Assembly: GCA_030040155.1 (NCBI GenBank)
Contig: JASHUG010000392.1
Coordinates: forward strand, 1-35,228
Reading direction: 5' to 3'
DNA length: 35,228 bases
Origin: Streptosporangiaceae bacterium
GTDB taxonomy: Bacteria > Actinomycetota > Actinomycetes > Streptosporangiales > Streptosporangiaceae
The notes under the pieces are model-generated. The model saw nothing but the letters and a program-made list of their open reading frames with translations. It had not been told where the DNA came from and searched no databases. The translations under genes and the position numbers were made by a program. Position 1 is the first letter of the stretch. Each line of letters opens with the position of its first letter. Shown in pieces: positions 16,241-24,520 of the stretch.

Positions 16241-18028
16241 GTGCGTAAGGTCCTTATCGCCAACCGCGGCGAGATCGCGGTCCGGATAATACGGGCCTGC
16301 CGGGACGCCGGGCTGGTCAGCGTGGCTGTCTACGGCGAGGCCGACCTGGACGCGCTGCACGTCTCGATGGCTGACGAGGCTTACGCGCTTGGCGGGCAGA
16401 GCGCCGCCGAGACCTACCTGGACATCGGCAAGATCCTCAAGGCGGCTGCCGACAGCGGCGCTGATGCCGTCCACCCCGGCTACGGATTTCTGGCCGAGAA
16501 CGCGGTCTTCGCCCAGGCCGTCATCGACGCTGGCCTAATCTGGATCGGCCCGCCGCCCGCCGCGATCGAGGCTCTCGGTGACAAGGTCGAGGCTCGGCAT
16601 ATCGCCAGGCAGGTCGGCGCGCCGCTCGCGCCCGGCAGCGACGGGCCGGTCAGCGGGGCCGCGGAGGCCGAGGCGTTCGCCGCCGAGTATGGCCTGCCGA
16701 TCGCGATCAAGGCCGCGTTCGGCGGTGGTGGGCGTGGCCTCAAGGTGGCCAGGACGATGGAGGAGATTCCCGCCCAGTTTGAGTCCGCGGTCAGGGAGGC
16801 AACCGCCGCCTTCGGTCGCGGCGAGTGCTTCGTCGAGCGCTACCTCGACCGCCCGCGCCATGTGGAGACGCAGTGCCTGGCCGACATGCGCGGCACCGTC
16901 GTGATCGTCTCCACGAGGGACTGCTCGCTGCAGCGGCGCCACCAGAAGCTGGTCGAGGAGGCGCCGGCACCGTTCCTGACCGCCGAGCAGGACAAGCAGT
17001 TGCGCAGCGCCTCGGCGGACATCCTGCGGGCGGCCGGCTACGTCGGTGCCGGCACGTGCGAGTTCCTCATCGGGCAGGACGGCACCATCTCCTTCCTGGA
17101 GGTCAACACCAGGCTGCAGGTCGAGCATCCGGTCACCGAAGAGGTGAGCGGCATTGACCTGGTCAGGGAGATGTTCCGCATCGCCGACGGCGAGCCGCTG
17201 ACCTACGGCGACCCGGAACTGCGCGGGCACTCCATCGAGTTCCGCATCAACGCCGAGGACGCCGGCCGTAACTTCCTGCCCGCTCCGGGGACGATCACCG
17301 GCTGGCGGCAGCCCTCGGGACCGGGCGTGCGACTTGACGCCGGCTACACGGCTGGACAAACGGTCCCGCAGGCATTCGACTCGCTGATCGCCAAGCTGAT
17401 CGTGACCGGCGCCAGCCGCGAGCAGGCGCTGGAACGGTCACGACGCGCGCTGGCCGAGTTCGAGATCGACGGCATGCCCACCGTGCTGCCGTTTCACCGC
17501 GCCGTGGTCGACGACCCGGCGTTCACCGACGCGCCGTTCCGGGTGCACACGAGGTGGATCGAGACCGAGTTCGCCAACGAGATACCGCCTTACGCGGGCT
17601 CCGTGCAAGCCGGGCCCGGCGATGCCGGTGGCGGCGATGCCGACCGTGAGCGGATCACGGTCGAGGTCGGCGGCAAGCGACTCGAGGTCACCATGCCGGC
17701 GGGCTTCGGCGTGCCCGGCCAGGGCGGCGTGCCCGGCCAGGGCGGCGTGGCCGGGCTGCGCGCGGCCGGGCGGGCCAGGTCAAGCCGCCGCGGCACGGCT
17801 GGAGGGTCCGCGACCGGCGACGAGCTAGTCAGCCCTATGCAGGGCACCATCGTCAAGATCGTTTCGGCCGACGGCGAGCAGGTCAATGCGGGCGACACAA
17901 TCGTGGTGCTGGAGGCCATGAAGATGGAGCAGCCTCTCACCGCACATAAGGCGGGTACCGTCAGCGGGCTGAGCGTTCAGGTCGGCCAGACGGTGCCGGC
18001 GGGCGCAGTCATCTGCCAGCTCAAGTAA
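16241..18028 (+). CDS. accA: Acyl-CoA carboxylase alpha subunit (biotin carboxylase + BCCP)
   Basis: 595 residues. Residues 1-445 are the biotin carboxylase: [16 protein letters not shown], the ATP-grasp loop [28 protein letters not shown] with catalytic residues, and the closing [10 protein letters not shown]. The last 75 residues are the biotin carboxyl carrier domain with EAMKMEQPL, where K561 would be biotinylated by BirA. The linker (about 460-520) is low complexity and contains an exact 18-bp duplication. GTG start at 16241 has GGGAG about ten bases upstream. It would supply carboxybiotin to AccD5, and perhaps also to the YngE-like carboxyltransferase at 6975. Its stop overlaps the next gene start by one base (TAATG). 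Confidence 0.97.
   Translation: MRKVLIANRGEIAVRIIRACRDAGLVSVAVYGEADLDALHVSMADEAYALGGQSAAETYLDIGKILKAAADSGADAVHPGYGFLAENAVFAQAVIDAGLIWIGPPPAAIEALGDKVEARHIARQVGAPLAPGSDGPVSGAAEAEAFAAEYGLPIAIKAAFGGGGRGLKVARTMEEIPAQFESAVREATAAFGRGECFVERYLDRPRHVETQCLADMRGTVVIVSTRDCSLQRRHQKLVEEAPAPFLTAEQDKQLRSASADILRAAGYVGAGTCEFLIGQDGTISFLEVNTRLQVEHPVTEEVSGIDLVREMFRIADGEPLTYGDPELRGHSIEFRINAEDAGRNFLPAPGTITGWRQPSGPGVRLDAGYTAGQTVPQAFDSLIAKLIVTGASREQALERSRRALAEFEIDGMPTVLPFHRAVVDDPAFTDAPFRVHTRWIETEFANEIPPYAGSVQAGPGDAGGGDADRERITVEVGGKRLEVTMPAGFGVPGQGGVPGQGGVAGLRAAGRARSSRRGTAGGSATGDELVSPMQGTIVKIVSADGEQVNAGDTIVVLEAMKMEQPLTAHKAGTVSGLSVQVGQTVPAGAVICQLK
17711..17746 (+). repeat. Exact 18-bp tandem duplication in the accA linker
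   Basis: Two identical copies (17711-17728 and 17729-17746) of an 18-bp unit encode VPGQGG twice, followed by a partial third copy (VAG). It lies in the flexible linker between biotin carboxylase and BCCP, keeps frame, and would lengthen the swinging arm by six residues per copy. Confidence 0.9.
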
Positions 18029-18384
18029 TGGCCAGGCTGGCCGGTGATCCCGGCATCGGACGGTGGCTGCAGTTCGCCGTCGGCTTCCGGTTGCCCCAGG
18101 AAAACCTCGACTGGGTCCGCCACGAGCTGACCGATGCCGGGTGGCGCGGCCGGACCATAATTCGCCATCTGGCGGTGATCCTGCCGATCTGCGCGGTTGT
18201 CGCGGTGGTACTGCTGACGCTGATACCTGCCTCCCCGTGGCTGGCGGTCGCGATGGTGGCGCTGATCCTGTCCGGCAGCGTGTTCACCGTCGCCGCCTAC
18301 GCGGACGACATCAGGGCGAGCAGGCTTCGCCAGCACGGCCTGGAAGTCCCCGACGATCCGGACCTGGGCCACCCGACGCACTAG
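18028..18384 (+). CDS. Small two-helix membrane protein (possibly DUF5313-like)
   Basis: 118 residues with a basic N-terminal segment, two adjacent membrane helices (about 49-66 and 71-91) and a short charged C-terminal tail rich in Asp and His. The patterns FRLPQENLDWVRHELTDAGW and the double helix resemble the DUF5313 type of actinobacterial protein, though I am not sure. Its ATG overlaps the accA stop by one base (TAATG), so translation is probably coupled to accA. It abuts, stop to stop, the convergent PH-like gene. Function unknown. Confidence 0.75.
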   Translation: MARLAGDPGIGRWLQFAVGFRLPQENLDWVRHELTDAGWRGRTIIRHLAVILPICAVVAVVLLTLIPASPWLAVAMVALILSGSVFTVAAYADDIRASRLRQHGLEVPDDPDLGHPTH

Positions 18385-19047
18385 CTACGGCAGCGGCGGG
18401 TAGCTGTCGATCGGCCTGGTCCCGTACTGGGCGGACAGCGTCTGTATCTGCCTGAGCTTGTCGGAAAACTGCGGGTCGGGCGCCCACGCCGTCACCAGCG
18501 GCGCCCGGAGCATCACGCCCTTGCCGCGATACCTGGCTATCCGGATGACACCGAGCCTGGCCCGCCGGCCGGTGGTGCTGCCCATTGCGCCGCCTCCCCG
18601 CCGGTAAGGGCTGGACCGCGACCCGAGGCCCGACCATGCCGATCGAACGTCATACCCTGCATCGAGCGGCTGGGAGTCGCCGTAGCCCTCCTCATGCACG
18701 GCCTTGACGTCACGCCATGGCACGAAGTGATTGAAGTAGCCATGGATCTCGATGCCCTGCGCGGTCACGCGCGTGCGGAACCGGGCCCGCCAGATATACA
18801 TGGCGCCGTTGTAGACCGCGCCGATGCCGACCAGGCCGCCGACCGCCAGGAATCCCGGATTTGCCCCTTCCGCCGCTGCGAAGGCAAACAGGCCGGTGAA
18901 CACGCCGGCGACGATGAAGCGGGACAAGAATGGCCGCCGGTACTGCCGCGGCAACCGGTACTCCGCCAGCACCTCGGGTGAGGCTGCGACCCCGGTCATG
19001 CCGGTATCGCCGACGGCCCCGAAATGCGCAGGAAAGTTATCCGTCAT
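18385..19047 (-). CDS. Membrane protein with PH-like domain
   Basis: About 220 residues. Two membrane helices (about 42-58 and 63-82) are followed by RTRVTAQGIEIHGYFNHFVPWRD, the pattern of a bacterial PH-like (bPH6) domain in which a conserved Trp follows a strand. An insert rich in Gly, Ser and Arg (about 135-165) interrupts the domain. The ATG at 19047 is chosen because GGGGA lies six bases upstream; 14 more codons are open beyond it. It meets the upstream plus-strand gene stop to stop with no spacer. Function unknown; a cell-envelope scaffolding role is a guess. Confidence 0.75.
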   Translation of the reverse strand: MTDNFPAHFGAVGDTGMTGVAASPEVLAEYRLPRQYRRPFLSRFIVAGVFTGLFAFAAAEGANPGFLAVGGLVGIGAVYNGAMYIWRARFRTRVTAQGIEIHGYFNHFVPWRDVKAVHEEGYGDSQPLDAGYDVRSAWSGLGSRSSPYRRGGGAMGSTTGRRARLGVIRIARYRGKGVMLRAPLVTAWAPDPQFSDKLRQIQTLSAQYGTRPIDSYPPLP

Positions 19048-19087
19048 TACGTCCCCGTACAATAAGTAGACGTCCCCTGGCGATATC

Positions 19088-19117
19088 ACGCTAAGACTGC
19101 GCCGGCATTTACGTCAA
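19088..19117 (-). promoter_or_regulatory. Candidate sigma-70-type promoter
   Basis: On the minus strand TTGACG (19112-19117) is followed after 18 bases by TAGCGT (19088-19093), about 40 bases upstream of the PH-like gene start at 19047. The region is clearly richer in A+T than its surroundings. Confidence 0.45.
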
Positions 19118-19162
19118 TATCGACTCAGTCATACGTAACCTGGGCGCCTACCTGCGCGGGCG

Positions 19163-20563
19163 TCAGTCGGCCGCCGTCTCAGCCGGCTGCATGAGCCTGC
19201 GGGCCGCCTCGGTCAGGCTGCCAGAGAGCGACGGGTACACCGCAAACGTCTGCGCTACGTGGTCCACCGTTAGCGACCGCTCCACCGCCAGCGAAATCGC
19301 GAGGATCAGCTCGCTGGCCCGCGGCGCGACCACGACGCCGCCGAGCACCATGCCGCTGCTGCGCCGGGCGAAGAGCTTGACGAAGCCGTCGCGGAAGCCT
19401 TGCATCTTGGCCCGTGCGTTGGTCGCGAGGGGCAGCTTGACGATGACCGCGTCGGGCACCTGGCCGGAGTCAATCGCCTTCTCCGACACTCCGACCGTGG
19501 CAATCTCCGGCTCGGTGAAGATGGTGGCGGCCACGTGGCTGAGCCGCAGTGGCTTGACGGCTTCGCCGAGCGTATGCCACATGGCGATCCGGCCCTGCAT
19601 CGCGGCGACCGAGGCCAGCATGAGCACGCCGGTGCAATCGCCGGCCGCGTACACGCCAGGCGCCGACGTCCTGGACACCTTGTCGACCTGAACGAACCCG
19701 CGTTCGTCCACCCTGACCCCGGCCTCGGCCAGGCCAAGCCCGGTCGTGTTCGGTGACATGCCGACGGTCAGCAGGCAGTGCGTACCGCGCACCGTCCGGC
19801 CGTCCTGCAGCGTCACCGCCACGCCGTCACCGGTCGTGCGGACTCCGGTCGCGCGAGACCGGCCGAGTACGGTCATCCCGTTACGCCGGAACACGTCCTC
19901 CATCAGGACTGCGGCGTCGGCGTCTTCGTGCGGGAGCACGCGGTCCCTGGATGAGACCAGCGTCACTTGCGAGCCGAGCGCCTGGTAGGCGCTGGCGAAC
20001 TCCGCTCCGGTCACGCCCGAGCCGACCACGACGAGTTCCCTGGGCAGTTCGGTCAGCTCGTACAGCTGCCGCCAGGTCAGGATCCGCCTGCCATCTGGCT
20101 CGGCTCCCGGCAGCGACCTGGGCATAGCGCCGGTGGCTATCAGGACCGCGTCCGCCTTGATCTCGGCGTCACCGGTCGCGACGATGCCCGGCGCGATCAG
20201 CCTCCCCGTCCCCGCGATCACCTTGACGCCCTCGGCTGACAGCCGCGCCGCTACGTCGGCCGACTGCGCCCTGGCAAGTGATTGAACTCTCGCGTACAAA
20301 CGGGGTGCATCCACCTGGACTGGCACGTTCCCGGCCGCACCGAACCGAATGCCGAGCCCGGCCGAGCCGGCCAGGCCCGCCATCATGCCGGAGGTGGCGA
20401 TCAGGGTCTTCGACGGCACACAGTCGGTGAGCACGCAGGCGCCGCCAAGACCGTCTCGTTCGACCACCGTTACCTCAGCGCCAAGCTGCGCGGCGACCAG
20501 GGCGGCCTCATATCCCCCAGGCCCGCCCCCGATGATCGCGATCCTCGCGTGTGGCTGGCTCAC
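19163..20563 (-). CDS. lpdA: LpdA-type NAD(P)H-quinone dehydrogenase / flavoprotein disulfide reductase
   Basis: 466 residues, pyridine-nucleotide-disulfide oxidoreductase fold. FAD site IAIIGGGPGGYEAAL, NAD(P) site VVVGSGVTGAEFASA, and FAD-contact GVYAAGDCTG are all present. The redox segment GGACVLTDCVPSK has both cysteines (C43, C48), but the C-terminal His-Glu of true lipoamide dehydrogenases is replaced: the usual HPTLSE is YPSLSG in AVYPSLSGSLTEAARRLM. That C-terminal block closely matches M. tuberculosis LpdA (Rv3303c), a quinone reductase without lipoamide dehydrogenase activity. GTG start at 20563. It is divergent from the cyclotransferase-like gene, as lpdA is from Rv3304 (from memory). 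Confidence 0.9.
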   Translation of the reverse strand: MSQPHARIAIIGGGPGGYEAALVAAQLGAEVTVVERDGLGGACVLTDCVPSKTLIATSGMMAGLAGSAGLGIRFGAAGNVPVQVDAPRLYARVQSLARAQSADVAARLSAEGVKVIAGTGRLIAPGIVATGDAEIKADAVLIATGAMPRSLPGAEPDGRRILTWRQLYELTELPRELVVVGSGVTGAEFASAYQALGSQVTLVSSRDRVLPHEDADAAVLMEDVFRRNGMTVLGRSRATGVRTTGDGVAVTLQDGRTVRGTHCLLTVGMSPNTTGLGLAEAGVRVDERGFVQVDKVSRTSAPGVYAAGDCTGVLMLASVAAMQGRIAMWHTLGEAVKPLRLSHVAATIFTEPEIATVGVSEKAIDSGQVPDAVIVKLPLATNARAKMQGFRDGFVKLFARRSSGMVLGGVVVAPRASELILAISLAVERSLTVDHVAQTFAVYPSLSGSLTEAARRLMQPAETAAD

Positions 20564-20718
20564 GTTTTCTCATTCTGGCGCATGGCGACCACTGCAATGG
20601 CCCAGGGTCCGATGACCGAGGCCGTGACCTGGGGTTCAGCCAGGGCTGTAGCACCGCGGGCGGGACTCACCGGTGATCGCCAGCACGCGGCGCCGCGATG
20701 CTCGTACGCTTGGACACC

Positions 20719-21171
20719 GTGGCAATCTACGCGGCCTATGGCAGCAATATGGACCCGGCGCAGATGGCGCAGCGCTGCCCGCATTCGCCGCAGCGCGGCA
20801 CCGGATGGCTGCAGGGCTGGCGCCTGACGTTTGGCGGCGAAGACCTCGGCTGGGAGGGCGCGCTCGCGACCGTCGTGGAAGCGGCAGGTCACCAGGTATT
20901 CGTGTCGCTCTACGAGGTATCCGACGCCGACGAGGCAGAACTCGACCGCTGGGACGGCGCGACGCTCGGTTATTACCGCAAGTCGAAGGTGCGCGTCGCC
21001 ACGCTGGACGGCGACGTGCTGGCCTGGCTGTACGTGCTCAACGACTATGAAGGCGGGCTGCCGTCTGCCCGTTACCTGGGCATCCTGGCCGATGCCGCTG
21101 AGACCGCGGGGGCGCCGGCCGACTACGTAGCCGGCCTGCGCGCTCGGCCGTGCAGCTCAGTCGGCGGCTAG
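20719..21171 (+). CDS. Gamma-glutamylcyclotransferase-like protein
   Basis: 150 residues of the AIG2/GGCT fold. The N-terminal IYAAYGSNMDPAQM carries the YGSN substrate-binding loop, followed by GWRLTFGGEDLGWEGALATVV. The Glu in VSLYEVSDADEAELDRWDG occupies the region of the catalytic acid, and YYRKSKVRV is also typical. The GTG at 20719 is preferred because the protein then starts VAIYAAYGSN as relatives do; an ATG at 20698 adds seven residues. It is divergent from lpdA by 155 bases. The family acts on gamma-glutamyl-amines or glutathione-derived dipeptides; the real substrate is unknown. Confidence 0.85.
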   Translation: MAIYAAYGSNMDPAQMAQRCPHSPQRGTGWLQGWRLTFGGEDLGWEGALATVVEAAGHQVFVSLYEVSDADEAELDRWDGATLGYYRKSKVRVATLDGDVLAWLYVLNDYEGGLPSARYLGILADAAETAGAPADYVAGLRARPCSSVGG

Positions 21172-21241
21172 CCGCAGGGAACGGATTGCTGCTCGTCGCC
21201 GCCGTGTTCCGGACTCGCCGCGATCCCCAGCACCGACTGAC

Positions 21242-22159
21242 TCATTCCGGGACGCCCACCGCAGCCGGCGTCGTGGCCAGGAAGCTCCCGATACTGGCCC
21301 GCAGGCTGGCTGCGTCCAGGCCGTGCGCCGCCTCGTGCTCGGCCGCGCTACCGTACTTGCGCAATTCCTCCCGGCCGACGCCGAGCCCGATCACCCGATG
21401 CGGAATGTCCCTCAGCGCCTGCGCCACGAACGACACGGACGTGCCCGCCAGGTAGGGCTCCACCACGACGACGTCGGGCTTGCGCAGGGTGGCCTGCAGC
21501 GTCGCCGCGTCAAACGGCCTGATCGTGGCCGCGTAGAGCACGGTCACGTCGAGGTGTGCTGTCGCAGTCAGCACGGCATCGGCCACCGGGCCAACGGCAA
21601 TGACTGTCCCGGTCTCGCCCGTGCGCAGCACCGTGAACTCGCCGGGCCGGACCTGGATCGGGCTTGCGTTCGCCAGAAGCGACAGCCGGACGTAGACCTG
21701 GCCGGATGCGGCGATCGCGTCGCGAAGAAGCAACTCCGCCTCATCAGGGTGACCGGGAACGTGCACGGTCCAGCCGGGCAGCGTGTCAAGCAGCGCGACA
21801 TCTCCGGGCGCCAGGTGCGTGCGACCGTAGAACGGGTAGTCGTACGATCCGCCGGCACTGACGAGCACTGCGCCGACGCCCTGATGCACGATGTCGAGCT
21901 TGATCTGCTCGAACGGCCGCTCCACCAAGAACGGAGCGAACGTGTGTGCCACCGGCCGCAGGCCGGCCAGCGCGAGCCCGCTGGTAACCCCGATCAGCAA
22001 CTGCTCGCGGATGCCAAGGTTGATCACCCGTTCCGGATGCCGCTCTCGGGCGGGGCCGAACGCGCTCGCCCCTATGTCAGCCGTCACCACGGCCAGGCTC
22101 GGGTTCCTGTCCAGCAACTCCGTGGTTACCCGCTCAAATCGCTCACGCATCGTGTCCAT
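21242..22159 (-). CDS. Transketolase-like protein, C-terminal (pyrimidine-binding + C) subunit
   Basis: 305 residues, the second half of a split thiamine-diphosphate enzyme. The catalytic Glu that activates the cofactor is E52 in INLGIREQLLIG; the following GLALAGLRPVAHTFAPFLVER matches transketolase/DXS-type PYR domains. YGRTHLAPGDVALL holds the conserved His contacting substrate, but the usual Glu-Asp after it is Gly-Asp. The C-terminal domain (about 185-300) has the RPFD motif. It begins 12 bases after the N-terminal subunit gene and GGGA lies upstream of the ATG. Together they should form a heterodimeric ketol transferase; which sugar or acyl donor is used cannot be told. Confidence 0.85.
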   Translation of the reverse strand: MDTMRERFERVTTELLDRNPSLAVVTADIGASAFGPARERHPERVINLGIREQLLIGVTSGLALAGLRPVAHTFAPFLVERPFEQIKLDIVHQGVGAVLVSAGGSYDYPFYGRTHLAPGDVALLDTLPGWTVHVPGHPDEAELLLRDAIAASGQVYVRLSLLANASPIQVRPGEFTVLRTGETGTVIAVGPVADAVLTATAHLDVTVLYAATIRPFDAATLQATLRKPDVVVVEPYLAGTSVSFVAQALRDIPHRVIGLGVGREELRKYGSAAEHEAAHGLDAASLRASIGSFLATTPAAVGVPE

Positions 22160-22171
22160 TGCTGATGTCCC

Positions 22172-22873
22172 TCAGTTCCCCGGCTCGATGACGGCAACAA
22201 CCACGCGGGGCTTGCCTGGGTGCGGCGCCGTAAGCGCGGCTGCCAGCGCCTCGTGGTCGCGGCCGCCGACGCGCGCGGCCGACCAGCCCTCGCGGCTGAA
22301 TCGCGTTTCGGCTCCGCCGGACCACCCGTACGACGAGCTTGAGTTGTCCACGACGATGACGGTCAGGCGGTCCAGCCCGATCGCCCCGGCAAAAACGATC
22401 GCCTCGTGGTTGGAGCCCTCGTCCAGCTCCCCGTCTCCGATGAGCACGAAGACGCGGGCGTTCTCCTGGCCGCGGGCCCGCAGTCCGAGGGCGACACCCA
22501 CGCCAATCGGCAGCCCGTGCCCGAGCGAGCCGCTAGAAATCTCCACGCCCCTGATCAGGTTCCGGTCCGGGTGGTGTCCAAGAATCGAGTCGAACGTGCC
22601 GAACTGCGGCAACTCGTTCAGGTCGATGAGGCCCTTGGCCGCCAGAACTGCGTAGTAGGCCTTGGGTGAGTGGCCCTTGGACAGCAGGAAACGATCACGG
22701 TCGTCGTCCTCGGCGGTGTCCGGGCTGACCCGAAGCACCCGGTCGTAGAGCACCCACAGAACGTCAAGGGTGGATGCCGCGGAATGGTCATGCTTCTCGT
22801 CGCCGCTCATCGCCGCCATGAGACCCGGCAGGTCGGCGAAGGAGAGTCTCGCGTTGACTGTTGCGTTCGTCAT
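22172..22873 (-). CDS. Transketolase-like protein, N-terminal (thiamine-diphosphate binding) subunit
   Basis: 233 residues, shorter than usual for this subunit (about 270-290). It contains RFLLSKGHSPKAYYAVL with the catalytic-site His, SSGSLGHGLPIGVGVALG, and the cofactor motif GDGELDEGSNHEA (146-158). Differences from canonical transketolase: the motif after the second strand reads VDNSSSSYG, and the C-terminal Thr-x-Lys-Gly-x-Gly block is missing, the protein ending VIEPGN. These suggest a divergent enzyme rather than the housekeeping pentose-phosphate transketolase. It is first in the two-gene operon, 63 bases from the divergent SoxR-like regulator, with a dyad between them. Its ATG has no clear ribosome binding site. 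Confidence 0.83.
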   Translation of the reverse strand: MTNATVNARLSFADLPGLMAAMSGDEKHDHSAASTLDVLWVLYDRVLRVSPDTAEDDDRDRFLLSKGHSPKAYYAVLAAKGLIDLNELPQFGTFDSILGHHPDRNLIRGVEISSGSLGHGLPIGVGVALGLRARGQENARVFVLIGDGELDEGSNHEAIVFAGAIGLDRLTVIVVDNSSSSYGWSGGAETRFSREGWSAARVGGRDHEALAAALTAPHPGKPRVVVAVIEPGN

Positions 22874-22880
22874 GGCACTA

Positions 22881-22911
22881 AGGCTGCAACTTTAAGTGCA
22901 CTCTAAGTCAA
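22881..22911 (-). promoter_or_regulatory. MerR-type operator/promoter between transketolase and SoxR-like genes
   Basis: A 20-bp imperfect dyad, ACTTTAAGTGCACTCTAAGT (22889-22908, 8 of 10 pairs matched, centre GTG|CAC), lies in the 63-bp divergent gap. On the minus strand a perfect-looking -35, TTGACT (22906-22911), borders it; with a 19-21 base spacer the -10 would be a poor CAGCCT/GCCTTA. A long spacer enclosing a dyad and a weak -10 is the hallmark of MerR-activated promoters, so the regulator at 22937 probably activates the transketolase genes from here. Confidence 0.55.
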
Positions 22912-22936
22912 GAACGAAAAGCAATAAGCTGAAAGC

Positions 22937-23413
22937 ATGGCCGCTTCCGCCCGCACCGCCGTCCTGACGATCTCGGAACTTTCGGCTCGCAGCGGAGCGG
23001 CACCCTCGGCTCTGCGGTTCTACGAGAGCCTCGGCCTGATCAGCGCCAGCCGGACAGCAGGCAATCAGCGTCGTTACGCGCGGCACATGCTGCGCCGGGT
23101 CGCCTTCATCCGTGCAGGCCGCCAGCTCGGCCTCGAGTTGCGCGAGATTCAGGCGAGCCTGGACCTGCTGCCCGCCGACCGCGCTCCGACCAAGAAGGAG
23201 TGGAGCCGGGCCGCGCGGACGTGGCAGGCCACGATCGACGCGAGGATCGCCGAGCTGCGGCGCATGTCGGACACACTCGACAGCTGCATCGGCTGCGGTT
23301 GCCTCTCCCTGCGCAAGTGCGCGCTCTACAACCCCGACGACTGGGCGGCTCGCAACGGTCAAGGCGCCCGGTGGCTGCTCGGCGACGAATCACCGGCCGA
23401 GTGCCGGGTGTGA
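22937..23413 (+). CDS. soxR: SoxR-type MerR-family redox-sensing regulator
   Basis: 158 residues. N-terminal MerR winged helix (about 10-78) with ISELSARSGAAPSALRFYESLGLI and the RTAGNQRRYAR wing, then a dimerisation helix (about 85-113). The C-terminal cluster C117-x2-C120-x-C122-x5-C128 matches the [2Fe-2S] ligands of E. coli SoxR (119, 122, 124, 130). SoxR proteins activate divergent genes when the cluster is oxidised, often by redox-active metabolites. Its neighbour is the split transketolase, so that operon and its own gene are the likely targets. It ends 11 bases before the convergent PH-like gene. Confidence 0.93.
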   Translation: MAASARTAVLTISELSARSGAAPSALRFYESLGLISASRTAGNQRRYARHMLRRVAFIRAGRQLGLELREIQASLDLLPADRAPTKKEWSRAARTWQATIDARIAELRRMSDTLDSCIGCGCLSLRKCALYNPDDWAARNGQGARWLLGDESPAECRV

Positions 23414-23424
23414 TGGCTTCGGCC

Positions 23425-24288
23425 TCAGTGCAGCTGCAGGACGATGATCAGCGCCGCGACCGGGATGACTATCGCCGCCAGCTGCGTCCAGGACCACCGG
23501 CTCGTCAGGACCGCGCTCGGAACCCCGCTCTCCCGAGCACGCACGGCCAGCCTGCCGAGCTCGGCGGCCATCAGCTGAGCCGAGGCCGTCCTGGCCAACT
23601 CGGCCGCCTCCGATGGCGCACGGGAGCTTACCTCGACCCGGCGGATGCTGAAGAAGCTGCGCTGCATCTGACTGCGCGCCCGCGACCGCCGACTTGAGTA
23701 GAGCGCCCAGCTGTAGATCGTCTTGGTCTTCTTCGGCGCTTGCCGATGACAGACGAACTCGACCGAGTCGCCGAGGAAGATGCCTTCGACCGCACCCCAC
23801 GGAGCCCGGTGCCTCCGCAGCGGGTTGAAGACGGTAACGCCCTGGTCATCGGACTCGACCCGCGAGTGCAACGTGGTGGCATAGGCGATGCCCGTGACCG
23901 CGAGCAGTCCGACGGCGACCTTCAGGACCGTTATGCCGGGATCGACGATGGAGACGTCGATGAAATTGGCCACGGCGAAGGCGACCCATATCCACCAGAG
24001 CACCAGCGGGGTGGAGTGGCGGAACACAACCACGCCGCCTTGCTTGGCCTTCCATAGCGGTCGCGGGCCGGCTGCTGCGGCCGGCGTTCCGTACCCAGGC
24101 TGCGAGCTTCCGACCGACTGGCCAGATGCCATCGACCCGCCCGCGAAGGCAGGCCTGGCCTGACCGGCCGGCTGGGCCGACCCGAAAGGCTGGGAGGCCG
24201 CCGCCCCCGCGGCCGTGGAGTCGGGCAGAGAACTTGCTTCGCGCCGCACAGGCGCGCCGTGCGACGGATCGGGCTCAGATGAGGACAC
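23425..24288 (-). CDS. Membrane protein with disordered N-terminus and PH-like region
   Basis: 287 residues. Residues 1-75 are Ser/Ala/Gly/Pro/Gln-rich and probably disordered. Two membrane helices follow (about 93-112 and 117-135), then a PH-like (bPH6) region whose pattern SRVESDDQGVTVFNPLRRHRAPWGAVEGIFLGDSV is split by a Trp, and a final C-terminal helix (about 268-286). The GTG start at 24288 has GGAG ten bases upstream. Convergent with the SoxR-like gene. Upstream of its start lies the 50-bp repeat array. Function unknown; it is the third PH-like membrane protein in this window. Confidence 0.75.
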   Translation of the reverse strand: MSSSEPDPSHGAPVRREASSLPDSTAAGAAASQPFGSAQPAGQARPAFAGGSMASGQSVGSSQPGYGTPAAAAGPRPLWKAKQGGVVVFRHSTPLVLWWIWVAFAVANFIDVSIVDPGITVLKVAVGLLAVTGIAYATTLHSRVESDDQGVTVFNPLRRHRAPWGAVEGIFLGDSVEFVCHRQAPKKTKTIYSWALYSSRRSRARSQMQRSFFSIRRVEVSSRAPSEAAELARTASAQLMAAELGRLAVRARESGVPSAVLTSRWSWTQLAAIVIPVAALIIVLQLH

Positions 24289-24318
24289 GGGGTGCGCGCT
24301 CCAGTCGGCTGGACTCAG

Positions 24319-24520
24319 GCCGTCAGGCGGACGGCGGGCTCAGGGCCGCCCCGCGGGCGGCATACTCGGGACCGTCGGGCGGACGGCGCTCATATCCGCC
24401 CCACGGGCGGCATATTCGGGGCCGTCGGGCGGACGGCGCTCATATCCGCCCCACGGGCGGCATCTCGGGCCGTCGGAGTACGGCGGGCTTAGGACCTCCT
24501 CACGGGCGGCACGCTCAACG
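24319..24520. repeat. Tandem array of four ~50-bp units, each with a GC hairpin
   Basis: Units begin at about 24319 (52 nt), 24371 (50 nt), 24421 (49 nt) and 24470 (decayed). The core of units 1-3 holds an inverted repeat CCGCCC-NNN-GGGCGG at 24346-24360, 24396-24410 and 24446-24460, exactly 50 bases apart; unit 1 has loop CGC, units 2 and 3 loop CAC. Unit 4 keeps only the right arm (near 24504-24509). A period of 50 is not a multiple of three, so the array is not a coding repeat. It sits upstream of the GTG of the membrane gene at 24288. No spacers are present, so it is not a CRISPR array. Confidence 0.85.

Noticed and set aside
24319-24520. CRISPR array
   Set aside because: Repeats are directly adjacent without unique spacers, and no cas genes are present.
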